Shown in pieces: positions 23,432 to 31,180 of a stretch of 37,269 nucleotides of DNA. Origin of the DNA: Bacillota bacterium (lineage in GTDB: Bacteria; Bacillota; Sulfobacillia; Sulfobacillales; Sulfobacillaceae); the NCBI GenBank assembly GCA_021806205.1, contig JAJZXX010000064.1:1-37269 (forward strand). Direction: 5' to 3'. Both the position numbers and the translations under genes were made by a program. The notes under the pieces were generated by a model, which searched no databases, was not told the origin of the DNA, and worked only from the letters and a program-made list of their open reading frames with translations. Position 1 is the stretch's first letter. Every line of letters starts with the position of its first letter.

Positions 23432-24865
23432 ATGGACCAAGCGATATGGAGTCTTCGCCAAGCACTACACGAACGCCGCTCCCAAAACGACTTTTTAATC
23501 GCGGATGATGCTCCCTGGTCTTATGAGACGTTATATCAGGAAGTGACGGGACGAGCCGGTGCCTTAGGTGATTGGGGCGTCGGACCGGGCCGCCGGGTTG
23601 GACTCAAGGTAAGCCAACCGGAGGAGTTTGTGTTGTGGTTCTTGGCCTTGCTGGTGCAAGGCGCGGTAGTGGTACCGATAAACCCTTCGGCTCCTGCTGA
23701 GGATGTGCGTCGAACCTTAGACAAGAGTAAAAGCAGCGGGGTGTTTGACGGTCAGCACCCGCCTACTGACTTGGTGGCACGGCTTACCGCCGTCAAACCG
23801 TCCGAGCGACAGGGCGGCATTATTTTGCTGACCTCGGGATCAACCGGCGATCCCAAACCAGTAGGCCTATCCCTTCACGCCCTGTGGCACACTGCGGGTC
23901 AAGTCGTCGAGGCCCATCGTCTCACGCCTAATGATCGTGGCTATTCACCGTTACCGTTATTTCACATTAACGCCTTAGTCGTGGCGGTGTTGGGCAGTCT
24001 TCGCGCCAAAAGCGCGATCGCCATTCCCGACGGGTTTCACGCATCGGAATTCTGGCGTCAAATTGACGAATACGGTATTACCTGGATAAACGCCGTGCCG
24101 TCAATCTTAGGAGTTTTGGCGCGGCGAGAAGAGAGCCCCCAGCACCCGGAACGAGTCCGTTTCATTCGCTCCGCATCGGCGCCCTTGCCCCAAGCCACCC
24201 GGCAGCGAATTGAGTCGCGATTTAACATCGGCGTGGTCGAGACCTACGGTATGACCGAGGCTTCGAGTCAAATTACAGCCGATCGCTTACCCGGGGAGGG
24301 GGGTCGACCCGGTTCGGTGGGGCAACCGTGCGGCATCGCGGTTCGCGTGGTGGACGGAACAGGGCGGGCGGCAGCCGCTGATGAACGGGGTTCGGTGCAA
24401 ATTCGCGGAGTAGGCGTGCTTGATCCGAATTGGGGACCTAATCAGTGGGCACGAACGGTCATGGACCAGGGATGGTATCCGACGGGCGACTTGGGTCATT
24501 TGGATTCTGACGGATTTCTCTTTTTGGATGGCCGCAGCCGCGAAATTATTAACCGGGGAGGGGAAAAGATATTTCCCCGCGAGGTGGAAGACTGTTTGCT
24601 CTCTCATCCCGAGATTCAAGACTGTGCCGTGGTTGGAAGGCCTCATCCCATTTTAGGGGAGGAGCCTGTGGCCTTCTTGGTGGCGGTCGATGAAAATGCA
24701 CTAAGTGTGTCTGGCCTAGATGACTGGGTCGACGTGCGATTGTCTCGGTTTAAGCAGCCAGCCGCGTACTATGTGGTGAAGAGCTTACCCAAGGGAAGTA
24801 CCGGAAAAGTGGCCCGACAGGATCTTCGCCGCCAAATCGGCGAAGGGGGCGGATCGCCACGGTAG
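23432..24865 (+). CDS. acyl-CoA ligase (class I adenylate-forming enzyme)
   Basis: ANL-superfamily ligase activating a carboxylic acid as acyl-AMP and then acyl-CoA. Motifs: LLTSGSTGDPKPVGLS (A3), NAVPSILGVLAR, VVETYGMTEASSQI (A5), YPTGDLGHLDSDGFLFLDGRSREII (A7/A8), RGGEKIFPREVE, and SLPKGSTGKVARQ with the A10 Lys. I start it at ATG 23432 (477 aa), where AAAGGAGG lies 5 nt upstream; the track's start at 23303 adds an unrelated stub. It is shorter than most FadD proteins and closer to small CoA ligases such as oxalyl-CoA or malonyl-CoA synthetase; the substrate is unknown. It is probably driven by the TTYAGG-array promoter. Confidence 0.85.
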   Translation: MDQAIWSLRQALHERRSQNDFLIADDAPWSYETLYQEVTGRAGALGDWGVGPGRRVGLKVSQPEEFVLWFLALLVQGAVVVPINPSAPAEDVRRTLDKSKSSGVFDGQHPPTDLVARLTAVKPSERQGGIILLTSGSTGDPKPVGLSLHALWHTAGQVVEAHRLTPNDRGYSPLPLFHINALVVAVLGSLRAKSAIAIPDGFHASEFWRQIDEYGITWINAVPSILGVLARREESPQHPERVRFIRSASAPLPQATRQRIESRFNIGVVETYGMTEASSQITADRLPGEGGRPGSVGQPCGIAVRVVDGTGRAAAADERGSVQIRGVGVLDPNWGPNQWARTVMDQGWYPTGDLGHLDSDGFLFLDGRSREIINRGGEKIFPREVEDCLLSHPEIQDCAVVGRPHPILGEEPVAFLVAVDENALSVSGLDDWVDVRLSRFKQPAAYYVVKSLPKGSTGKVARQDLRRQIGEGGGSPR

Positions 24866-24909
24866 CGAAACCAAAGCCGTATGTTGAATCGGCCGACTTT
24901 GTTCGTGCG

Positions 24910-26013
24910 ATGACCATCGTCTCGGTCGTGGCGGTTCACTCGACCTGGTATATGGCGAATGGCGGCCATTGGGTCTCGTCGGGGGTTCTCTTGGCGATTC
25001 TGCACTATACCCGTGAATCGTTTATGGCTTTGACGGGGTTTGTATTAACGTATTCCTTGTTTGGTAAGTCCAATCGCTGGACGTCGGTGTGGTCTAAACG
25101 GTACAAGTTGGTCTTATTCCCGTATCTCATTTGGAGCGCGGCGTATATTTTGTTGCTGAAGGGCGGTTACCCAGGCTTTGTGCCCTTTATCGAAACGTAT
25201 GGCCGGGATCTTTTGGACGGAGGAGCTTGGTTTCACCTCTACTATCTGCTCATTACCATGCAGTTTTATCTGATCTTGCCTCTCTTTTTGTGGCTCATGA
25301 AATTGGCCAGAAAGCATCCCGTCTGGGTTGTTTTGGCAGCCGTGGCGTTCCAAATGGCACTGATGGCTTATGATCAGTATGCACGAGGCGCAATTGTTTC
25401 CGGGTTTATTAACCACTATGCCGGCGACGAGGTGTGGACGTATACGGCCTACTTTGTGCTAGGCGGCGTGGCGGCGGTGCACTGGCAGTCAGTGCGACAA
25501 TGGCTCCAGACGCATTTGGCGACGATTGTCTGGTGGAGTTTGGCTGCGGCCGGAATCATGTGGGTGCAGTTTTTCCTTCAGACTTACTGGGGCCATGACA
25601 TGTTAATGGCGGATTCCGTGATCCAACCGGCGATGGTGCCGTGGGCATTGATGTCGATTGTGCTTTTGGCGGCTATTGGGGTCCGGTATGAAAATGTTCG
25701 CATCCGAATACCGGGGCGGTGGTCCCTAGTTAAACTGATAGCCGATCTGAGTTTTGGCATTTACCTGGTCCACCCGATGTTATTGCAGTACTGGACCGAT
25801 TTATTGGCACACTTTGGCTTGTACCATCCGTCTTTTTACCTAGATGGAATTACCGTGGCGCTCTTGGTGTCGTCTTCCATGGTGCTGATGCTCTTGATCG
25901 GCATAACGCCCTTTAGCCCGTGGATAATCGGGCGGGCGGCCCGTAAAAAGTCATCCTCCAGCAGCGTGGCCGAGAAGTCGTCCCCGGCGGCAAGTCGAGC
26001 CCAGCAACTTTAG
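24910..26013 (+). CDS. acyltransferase-3 family integral membrane protein
   Basis: Membrane O-acyltransferase of the AT3 (OafA/WecH-like) family, which modifies cell-surface sugars or lipids. About ten hydrophobic segments are visible; family marks are VVAVHSTWY in the first helix (the conserved His) and LSFGIYLVHPMLLQ near the end. The C-terminal tail is basic and Ser-rich (RKKSSSSSVAEKSS). The first ATG (24910) falls inside the conserved FVRAMTIVSVVAVHS region, so the protein probably begins earlier (VAKPKPYVESADF), overlapping the ligase stop; but no ATG, GTG or TTG exists in frame for at least 150 bp upstream. An ACG at 24859 follows GGGGG at 9 nt. The start is therefore unresolved. Confidence 0.8.
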   Translation: MTIVSVVAVHSTWYMANGGHWVSSGVLLAILHYTRESFMALTGFVLTYSLFGKSNRWTSVWSKRYKLVLFPYLIWSAAYILLLKGGYPGFVPFIETYGRDLLDGGAWFHLYYLLITMQFYLILPLFLWLMKLARKHPVWVVLAAVAFQMALMAYDQYARGAIVSGFINHYAGDEVWTYTAYFVLGGVAAVHWQSVRQWLQTHLATIVWWSLAAAGIMWVQFFLQTYWGHDMLMADSVIQPAMVPWALMSIVLLAAIGVRYENVRIRIPGRWSLVKLIADLSFGIYLVHPMLLQYWTDLLAHFGLYHPSFYLDGITVALLVSSSMVLMLLIGITPFSPWIIGRAARKKSSSSSVAEKSSPAASRAQQL

Positions 26014-26021
26014 CGGAAAAG

Positions 26022-26053
26022 GAAGAAGGCGACCACAGCGGATCGCCTTCTTC
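26022..26053. terminator. terminator-like hairpin between convergent genes
   Basis: GAAGAAGGCGA and TCGCCTTCTTC make a perfect 11-bp stem with a 10-nt loop, between the acyltransferase stop and the end of the minus-strand glutaredoxin-like gene. On the minus strand it is followed by CTTTTCC, on the plus strand by no T-run, so it may serve the minus strand better. Confidence 0.6.
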
Positions 26054-26104
26054 AAATGATGCGGGCGACGCGTGCAGTACACGGCCGCTGGCTAGATCAT
26101 GGTG

Positions 26105-26356
26105 TCAAAATCCCAACGCTCTTTCCAAGTCGGTCTTCTTGTAGCCGATAATCACTTGGCGTTGGTCATTTTTTTCGATAACCGTGGTGGGTGTTCCCAT
26201 GGATCCGAGTTTCGCGAGGTCGTTTCCATAGTTGGGATTGTCTCCAAGATCCCGCTGTTCAAAGGGGATGCCTTTTTCCCGCAGCCACGCTGCTTCTTGA
26301 CGGCAAGCACTTCACCCGGGTGCCGTATACACAATCACGTTGGTAGTTTGATCCAT
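26105..26356 (-). CDS. glutaredoxin-like protein with an in-frame TGA at the first catalytic Cys (candidate selenoprotein)
   Basis: Not in the ORF track because TGA (26314-26312) interrupts the frame. Reading through gives 83 residues: N-terminal NVIVYTAPG, then TGA, then SACRQEAAWLREKGIPFEQR, then GSMGTPTTVI with the cis-Pro of the thioredoxin fold. Glutaredoxins and NrdH proteins have CxxC here, so TGA takes the place of the nucleophilic Cys (position 15), giving UxxC if decoded as selenocysteine. The rest of the frame is clean and conserved. The ATG has a strong ribosome site (GGGAGGG, 7 nt), which argues that the gene is translated. The alternative is a recent Cys-to-stop mutation. It would be a small thiol-disulfide reductase; ribonucleotide reductase or another thiol enzyme could be its partner, but that is speculation. 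Confidence 0.8.
26281..26293 (-). promoter_or_regulatory. SECIS-like mini-hairpin downstream of the TGA
   Basis: On the minus strand GCAGC-GTG-GCTGC forms a 5-bp stem with a GTG loop. The loop's first G is 24 nt after the TGA, inside the range described for bacterial SECIS elements (G early in the apical loop, about 16-37 nt from UGA). The stem is short and would be part of the coding sequence. A second, closer stem (TGCTT/AAGCA) competes with it. Confidence 0.35.
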
Positions 26357-26501
26357 CCACTATCCCTCCCGGTCATTAGCTTACTAAACGGTAGTGGACA
26401 AAGCAAGAGTCTTGGTCCAAAGGCCGCTTATTTGGAGGGAAACCAGAGGCGCCTATTACAGACGGAATGCACCACCAATTGGAGACCCCGAACAGGGTTA
26501 G

Positions 26502-27137
26502 CTAGAACCGAGAGAGAATCATCATAGCGACTGCGACCGCCAGAGATCCGCCGGCTGTGGCTAGCGCGGCTTGGATCCAAGTGGTGCGGATACGACGGTG
26601 CACCGCTACGAGCAGTAATACGCTGAAAAGCACCGATGCTGTCCAATACGGCAGGGGGGTGTAGACTGGAATGAGGCGCGTCAGGCTTACGGCGACCAGC
26701 CAGCCGGAGATCACGATGATTTCACCTTTCATGCCGTCTACTGTGGTCGGCATTATTTTGAGTTGACGAAAAATCCAGTCTGCGACCCAAGGGAAAAGGT
26801 AATAGAACAAGAAGAATAGGAAAAAGGCGTTAATGAACACCGTAATCATGGCGAGAAAATGAAATCCGACCTCCAAAGTGGCGCCTAGCGTCGTTAATAG
26901 GGCCGCAATCAGCGCATTGCCCCAGAGCATGCGTTCGGTCCAAAAAAATCGGCCCGGGCCAGCGAAAGGGTTACGGACAAAGCGACTCCAATAGAGTCGC
27001 ACGTCATCCGGCTGCCCGTTTTTTGCGGGAATCGGATAAGAAGGTGAACGAGGTTTTTTAGGTGACTGTTTGGAAGCTTTCTTTCCGGCCCGCTCCCGCT
27101 TTCGCTGCTGGAATGGAATGGGGCTTTTTTTACTCAT
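26502..27137 (-). CDS. membrane protein with basic N-terminal domain, unknown function
   Basis: A 211-residue protein with a very basic, Pro/Ser-rich N-terminal region of about 50 residues (RKRERAGKKASKQSPKKPR) followed by five hydrophobic segments (NALIAALLTTLGATLEVGFH; VFINAFFLFFLFYYLFPWVA; GEIIVISGWLVAVSL; WTASVLFSVLLLVAVH; AALATAGGSLAVAVAMMIL). The layout recalls Yip1-like domains, but I cannot claim it. I use the ATG at 27137, with GAGGTGA 5 nt upstream, and not the track's start at 27200, which lies upstream of the promoter's -10. It is transcribed toward the glutaredoxin-like gene, 145 bp away. Confidence 0.65.
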   Translation of the reverse strand: MSKKSPIPFQQRKRERAGKKASKQSPKKPRSPSYPIPAKNGQPDDVRLYWSRFVRNPFAGPGRFFWTERMLWGNALIAALLTTLGATLEVGFHFLAMITVFINAFFLFFLFYYLFPWVADWIFRQLKIMPTTVDGMKGEIIVISGWLVAVSLTRLIPVYTPLPYWTASVLFSVLLLVAVHRRIRTTWIQAALATAGGSLAVAVAMMILSRF

Positions 27138-27164
27138 GGAGCTCACCTCTTTCGCTTGACACTT

Positions 27165-27170
27165 ATTATA
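27165..27170 (-). promoter_or_regulatory. perfect -10 (TATAAT) of the membrane protein gene
   Basis: TATAAT on the minus strand, 27 bp before the ATG at 27137. No -35 is seen at 16-18 bp. A TTGACA on the plus strand overlaps this region (27156-27161) but has no partner -10 at proper spacing. Confidence 0.45.
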
Positions 27171-27262
27171 AACCTGGGCGCCAAAAAAGCGGTAATCCAA
27201 TTGAGGCGGTAGCGAGCGGTAGCAGGCTTAGTTATACTGAGGCCGAGAAAGGGGATCGTCGG

Positions 27263-27685
27263 ATGAGTGATGCCGAAGTGCAGGACATCTTGCTGAATAG
27301 TCACACAGTAGCCGTGGTCGGCTTGTCGCCTAAACCCGACCGGGCCAGCCATCAGGTGGCGCAATATCTTCAGGAGCACGGATATCGGATTATTCCCGTG
27401 CATCCCGGGGCTGAGACTATTTTAGGTGAGCGGGTGTACCAACGGTTGGAGGATATTCCTGAGCCGGTCGACATCGTGGATGTCTTTCGCAAGGCGGACG
27501 ACACGCCGCCGGTGGCAGAATCGGCGGTGCGAATGGGAGCGAAGTGCCTTTGGCTCCAATTGGGGATTGAGAATGACGTGGCGGAAGCGATCGCGACCGC
27601 CGCAGGACTGATCTTTGTGCAAAATCGTTGCATCAAAATTGAACATGCGAACTGGATCGGGGGTAGGGTTCATGGCCAAGGATAG
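27263..27685 (+). CDS. CoA-binding domain protein (YccU family)
   Basis: A 140-residue Rossmann-type protein of the CoA_binding_2 family, related to the nucleotide-binding domain of succinyl-CoA synthetase alpha. Seen: VAVVGLSPKPDRASHQVAQY (Gly-rich loop), GYRIIPVHPGAETILGERVY, DIVDVFRKADDTPPV, AKCLWLQLGIEND and the terminal FVQNRCIKIEH that is highly conserved. The biological role is not established. ATG 27263 has AAAGGGG 8 nt upstream; the longer ORF-track start adds sequence lacking similarity. A TATACT (27233-27238) may be its -10. The 3' end overlaps yajQ by 14 bp. Confidence 0.85.
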   Translation: MSDAEVQDILLNSHTVAVVGLSPKPDRASHQVAQYLQEHGYRIIPVHPGAETILGERVYQRLEDIPEPVDIVDVFRKADDTPPVAESAVRMGAKCLWLQLGIENDVAEAIATAAGLIFVQNRCIKIEHANWIGGRVHGQG

Positions 27686-28175
27686 CTCATTCGATATTAT
27701 CTCGGAGCCCGATTGGGCGGAGGTGCTCAATGCCATCGATCAAACGCGTCGCGAGGTGAGCACGCGATACGACTTTCGGGGTCATGGCGTAGTGGTGGAG
27801 TATAACACCTCCGAGCGGTTGATTACCCTGGATGCCCCTGCAGGGCTGGTGATGGAGTCCTTAAAAACCGTCCTCGGGGAAAAGATGGCCAAACGCCAGG
27901 TCTCCTTGAAATTTTTGGATTTTGGGTCCCCTGAAGATCATGGTATGAATCGTCAACGCGTTCAGGTACCGATAAAGTCAGGCATTGCCAGCGATGTGGC
28001 GAAAAAGATTCAAAAGGTAATCCGGGGGATGGGGATCAAGGTTGAAGCGCAGATTCAGGGTGAGGCGATTCGTGTTAGCGGTAAGAACCGAGACGATTTA
28101 CAGACGGTGATGCAAACCCTCAAAAGTCAAGACTTTGGGATTGAACTGGTTTATAACAATTTTCGTACGGCGTAA
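27672..28175 (+). CDS. yajQ: YajQ family nucleotide-binding protein
   Basis: Small cytosolic protein of the UPF0234/DUF520 family; in some bacteria a YajQ protein binds cyclic di-GMP, and others bind tRNA or nucleotides. Conserved stretches: SSFDIISEPDWAEVLNAIDQ at the N-terminus, VSTRYDFRG, KRQVSLKFLDFG, RVQVPIKSGIASDVAKKI, and RVSGKNRDDLQTVMQTLKSQ near the end. Length 167 aa is normal. The ATG at 27672 is behind GGGGGTAGGG and inside the end of the CoA-binding gene; the track's earlier start is not supported. Confidence 0.92.
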   Translation: MAKDSSFDIISEPDWAEVLNAIDQTRREVSTRYDFRGHGVVVEYNTSERLITLDAPAGLVMESLKTVLGEKMAKRQVSLKFLDFGSPEDHGMNRQRVQVPIKSGIASDVAKKIQKVIRGMGIKVEAQIQGEAIRVSGKNRDDLQTVMQTLKSQDFGIELVYNNFRTA

Positions 28176-28208
28176 GGGGCGCATGGTCCCCGACAATAAG
28201 GGGGCATT

Positions 28209-30860
28209 ATGGCTGATTGGCATCCGGGGATTGATAGAGCGATAGCGCCCAAACAGCGTCCCAAAACTTGGTTTCGTGTCGGTCTTGTGATTGTAGCGCT
28301 TTTGGGCGTCGCGGTACGTGCGCTGGGCATTGGGCGCTATCCGGGACTCATCTATGATGAATTTTATTACGTGCCGGCCGCCGATGTGCTGTTGCGCCGC
28401 CATCCGTTGGCGGCCGTAAAAAATATGGTGCCCGGCATCGACCCCAATCTTTTGTCACATCCCCCCCTGACCAAGGAAATGATCGCGGCGGCCATTTACA
28501 CACTCGGCCAACACCCTTGGGCTTGGCGGCTTCCCGCATTGCTTTTTGGTGCGGCTGTGCCCCTGATTGTGGCGGGAATTGTCATAGAACTCTTCCAGGA
28601 TCGGGCCATCGCCATAGGTGCAGGTGCCTTGGCAGCTTTGGATGGGCTCGTGGTGGTCATGTCCAGGGTCGCCTTGCCCGATTCACCCGCGGTTGCCCTG
28701 GTGCTAGCGAGTTTGTGGGCCCTAACCGTCATCACCGGCCGTCTCAGGCGCGGGGAAGAGGTCAGCGGATGGCGGTGGACCGGTCTGGGTGTCTTGTTGG
28801 GATTAGCGCTGGCGTCCGAGTGGATTGGCGGCCAGGCTATTCTCATGGCCTGGATATGGCTCTTGGTGTCGCATCCCAAAGTTCGACGGCTTTACCGCCG
28901 TTGGATCCCGGCGACGACAATCCTGCCACTGGCCGTCTACTATTTAACCTATTTTTATGCATGGCCATCGGGCTATCATGAGCCCTGGCTGCCTTCGAAT
29001 CCGTATATCGCTTTTTTCAAATTACAGTGGCTCATGTTAAAGGATATGTGGACGCTGCGTTTTTTCCATCCGTGGACGGCTAATGCCTGGACCTGGCTTT
29101 TGATTCCCCGACCGACCGCCATGATCTTATCGGTGAGCCTTCATCAGACGGTGCGGCTTATGGCGTTTTCAGATCCACTGGTGGTGTGGATCGGTCTGGC
29201 CGCTCTTTTGGGTGGTATTCTCTATGGCAAACGTCACCCGGCATATCGTCAGGCGTGGGGCTTTTTAGGGCTTTGGTTTCTGTGCTTTTACGCGACGTGG
29301 CTTTTAACACCGCGCTCCAAATTCCTGTATTACTTTGCGAGTGCTTCGGTGGGATTGGATATCGCCTGTGCGGCGGCGCTTGTCATACTGTGGCGGTCAC
29401 TCAGACAAAACCCGGTGGGCCGGGCTCTTTGGGGAGGGCTCGTGGGCCTGGTGAGTCTCACCCTTTTGTATCTCCTGCCGTTATGGGTGGGGATGGCGCT
29501 GCCTCGGCCGTTTTATCACGCGATTTTTTGGCCAGCGTCCTGGAATGCGCGCACCAAACCGTCGACGACGGTGTCTACTGCGAATTTTGCCTTGACGATG
29601 AATCCTGTGAGGACCCCGGTATCTTCATGGAAAAGTATGGCGGCTCCCACGGGCGCCCCACCCCTCCCCAAGATCTGGCCGGTGTTCCGCGGTTCGCCAT
29701 CACATAATAGCAACTACTCAACGTCTTGGCGGGTTAAGTCGGGCTATGCCTTGACCTTGGCGACGGCGGGGTTAGCGCAAGCGCCGGCGGTGGTAGGCAC
29801 GACCGCGTACGTGGGCACGAATAATAGTCAGCTATATGCGGTAAATGTGCCGACGGGTACCGTGAAGTGGGCCGTAGGATTGCCGAACACCGCCTTGAGC
29901 ACGCCGGTCGTGCAAAACGGGATGGTCGTTGTAGGATTGGGGAACGGGGTTTTCTCTCACTTCTCGAAACACACGGGCTGGATACGGGGCAACGGAGTGA
30001 GTGGGCTAATGGCTTTTAATCAGAAGACCGGTGCTGATCTTTGGTTTCATCCCACCCAAGGGGAAGTCATGTCCTCCCCGGTTATTGCAAACAAAACGGT
30101 ATATGCCGCCACCGGTGCGAGCCGTCTGGTCGCGCTCAGTTTGACTACGGGCAAGCGCCTGTGGTCGCTTAAGCTTGGAGGGTTTGACAGTCTTTCCAGC
30201 CCGATTATCGCCGATCACCATCTTTACGTGGCCACCAATGCCTACTTCTCCGCCTACCCGGCTAAACGATCCACGGTGTGGTCCATTAATGTCATCACCC
30301 ATCAGGTGAGCTGGCATAAAAACCTTCCGGTGGCTAGTGGCCTATCGGACTGCTCATTGGCATCGGATGGAACTCGGCTCTACGTGGCGGGCGTGCCTAA
30401 AGTGAGCAACCGGGGACAGGGCACCCGGGTATCGCAAAAGCTCTTTAGTCTCAACCAGGCCTCCGGCAATATTGTTTGGGCGCGGTCCATGGGCCGAGGT
30501 CACCTGCCTGCCTTGGACCAAACAGAAGAAGGGATACCGTTGGTGGTAGGCGGCGTCGTCTATGAAGGCAGTCCGGCGTCCAACCGAGTGGTGGCCTTTA
30601 AAGCCGCTTCGGGTCAAAGGCTCTGGACACGGAGGCTGGCGGCCGGCGTGACGGGAAATCCGGTGTTGGCGGGGGGGCGTTTATGGGTCATCACTGAAAC
30701 CGGTCGCCTGATCGTACTTAATGCCCAAACGGGGCGGATCGTCGCATCGGACCCGTACGCCTTTGGGACGGTCGGAGCGGCAAGTCCTCTCATTGTCGGT
30801 GATGCCGTGTTGCAAAGTACGCTTTCGGGAAAACTGGTGGTGCAGCCGCTGGAGCATTAG
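28209..30860 (+). CDS. PMT-like membrane glycosyltransferase fused to a PQQ-type beta-propeller
   Basis: An 883-residue two-part protein. Residues 1-480 form a GT-C membrane transferase of the PMT (protein O-mannosyltransferase)/ArnT-like group: about ten to twelve hydrophobic segments, a first extracytoplasmic loop with the acidic pair YDEFYYV (Asp50-Glu51) and HPPLTKEMIAA, which in PMTs hold the catalytic Asp-Glu. Residues from about 490 (WPVFRGSPSHNSNY) to the end form a PQQ-like propeller, with six recognisable blade motifs (GTVKWAVGL, GADLWFHPT, GKRLWSLKL, HQVSWHKNL, GNIVWARSM, GQRLWTRRL). The propeller would lie outside the cell. RBS GGGGG precedes the ATG. A natural reading is surface protein glycosylation with the propeller as acceptor-binding or scaffold part; this is inference. 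Confidence 0.8.
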   Translation: MADWHPGIDRAIAPKQRPKTWFRVGLVIVALLGVAVRALGIGRYPGLIYDEFYYVPAADVLLRRHPLAAVKNMVPGIDPNLLSHPPLTKEMIAAAIYTLGQHPWAWRLPALLFGAAVPLIVAGIVIELFQDRAIAIGAGALAALDGLVVVMSRVALPDSPAVALVLASLWALTVITGRLRRGEEVSGWRWTGLGVLLGLALASEWIGGQAILMAWIWLLVSHPKVRRLYRRWIPATTILPLAVYYLTYFYAWPSGYHEPWLPSNPYIAFFKLQWLMLKDMWTLRFFHPWTANAWTWLLIPRPTAMILSVSLHQTVRLMAFSDPLVVWIGLAALLGGILYGKRHPAYRQAWGFLGLWFLCFYATWLLTPRSKFLYYFASASVGLDIACAAALVILWRSLRQNPVGRALWGGLVGLVSLTLLYLLPLWVGMALPRPFYHAIFWPASWNARTKPSTTVSTANFALTMNPVRTPVSSWKSMAAPTGAPPLPKIWPVFRGSPSHNSNYSTSWRVKSGYALTLATAGLAQAPAVVGTTAYVGTNNSQLYAVNVPTGTVKWAVGLPNTALSTPVVQNGMVVVGLGNGVFSHFSKHTGWIRGNGVSGLMAFNQKTGADLWFHPTQGEVMSSPVIANKTVYAATGASRLVALSLTTGKRLWSLKLGGFDSLSSPIIADHHLYVATNAYFSAYPAKRSTVWSINVITHQVSWHKNLPVASGLSDCSLASDGTRLYVAGVPKVSNRGQGTRVSQKLFSLNQASGNIVWARSMGRGHLPALDQTEEGIPLVVGGVVYEGSPASNRVVAFKAASGQRLWTRRLAAGVTGNPVLAGGRLWVITETGRLIVLNAQTGRIVASDPYAFGTVGAASPLIVGDAVLQSTLSGKLVVQPLEH

Positions 30861-30917
30861 TTTTTAGGATTGAATGAGTGTATGATGAACCTAGAGAGAA
30901 GGGGGATGACGAGAGAG

Positions 30918-31097
30918 ATGTTGCCAAAGAAGTGGGGTAATCTTGAAAGGCAACGGCCACGCCTAAGGTGGGCAACCTGGGGCATGGGGGCGGGGGTTGT
31001 CTTAACGGCGTTGGGAGCACTAGGACTAGGAAGTTTACCATTCGGCATCCTGGTGCTGGTTGGATCGGGTGTCTGGGCTTACACCATGCTTCGCTAA
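30918..31097 (+). CDS. small membrane protein, unknown
   Basis: A short protein with a basic head (LPKKWGNLERQRPRLRW) and one long or two short Gly/Leu-rich membrane segments (MGAGVVLTALGALGLGSLPF; GILVLVGSGVWAYTML). The track's ORF starts at TTG 30870, but a TATGAT at 30881-30886 may be the promoter, which would put the start at ATG 30918 or nearby; GGGGG precedes it by 12 nt, an imperfect spacing. No family recognised. It is followed by a strong terminator, so it is a separate transcription unit from nrdR. Confidence 0.45.
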   Translation: MLPKKWGNLERQRPRLRWATWGMGAGVVLTALGALGLGSLPFGILVLVGSGVWAYTMLR

Positions 31098-31130
31098 AAA
31101 TTTCGTCCGGGACTCGGACGACCGCGTTGG

Positions 31131-31156
31131 AAACCCGCACGATGGTGCGGGTTTTT
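31131..31156 (+). terminator. rho-independent terminator
   Basis: AAACCCGCAC and GTGCGGGTTT form a 10-bp stem with a GATG loop, running into TTTTT. It lies 34 bp after the small membrane protein. A second hairpin, TCGTCCG/CGGACGA, stands just upstream of it. Confidence 0.88.
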
Positions 31157-31180
31157 GGCATTAAGTCCGCCTCGCGGAAT

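Noticed and set aside
23303-24865. Track start of the CoA ligase at 23303
   Set aside because: The first 43 codons have no ligase similarity, and a strong AAAGGAGG site marks ATG 23432.
26022-26100. Possible tRNA-Sec because of CTTCAAA in a hairpin context
   Set aside because: The hairpin is a simple terminator-like stem; no acceptor stem, T-loop (GGTTCRA) or long variable arm is present.
26099-26527. 142-codon plus-strand ORF in the track
   Set aside because: It is the antisense of the glutaredoxin-like gene, which has a ribosome site and family motifs; the plus-strand product resembles nothing.
29186-29707. 173-codon ORF within the PMT-propeller gene
   Set aside because: Out-of-frame shadow of a long gene that has clear domains.
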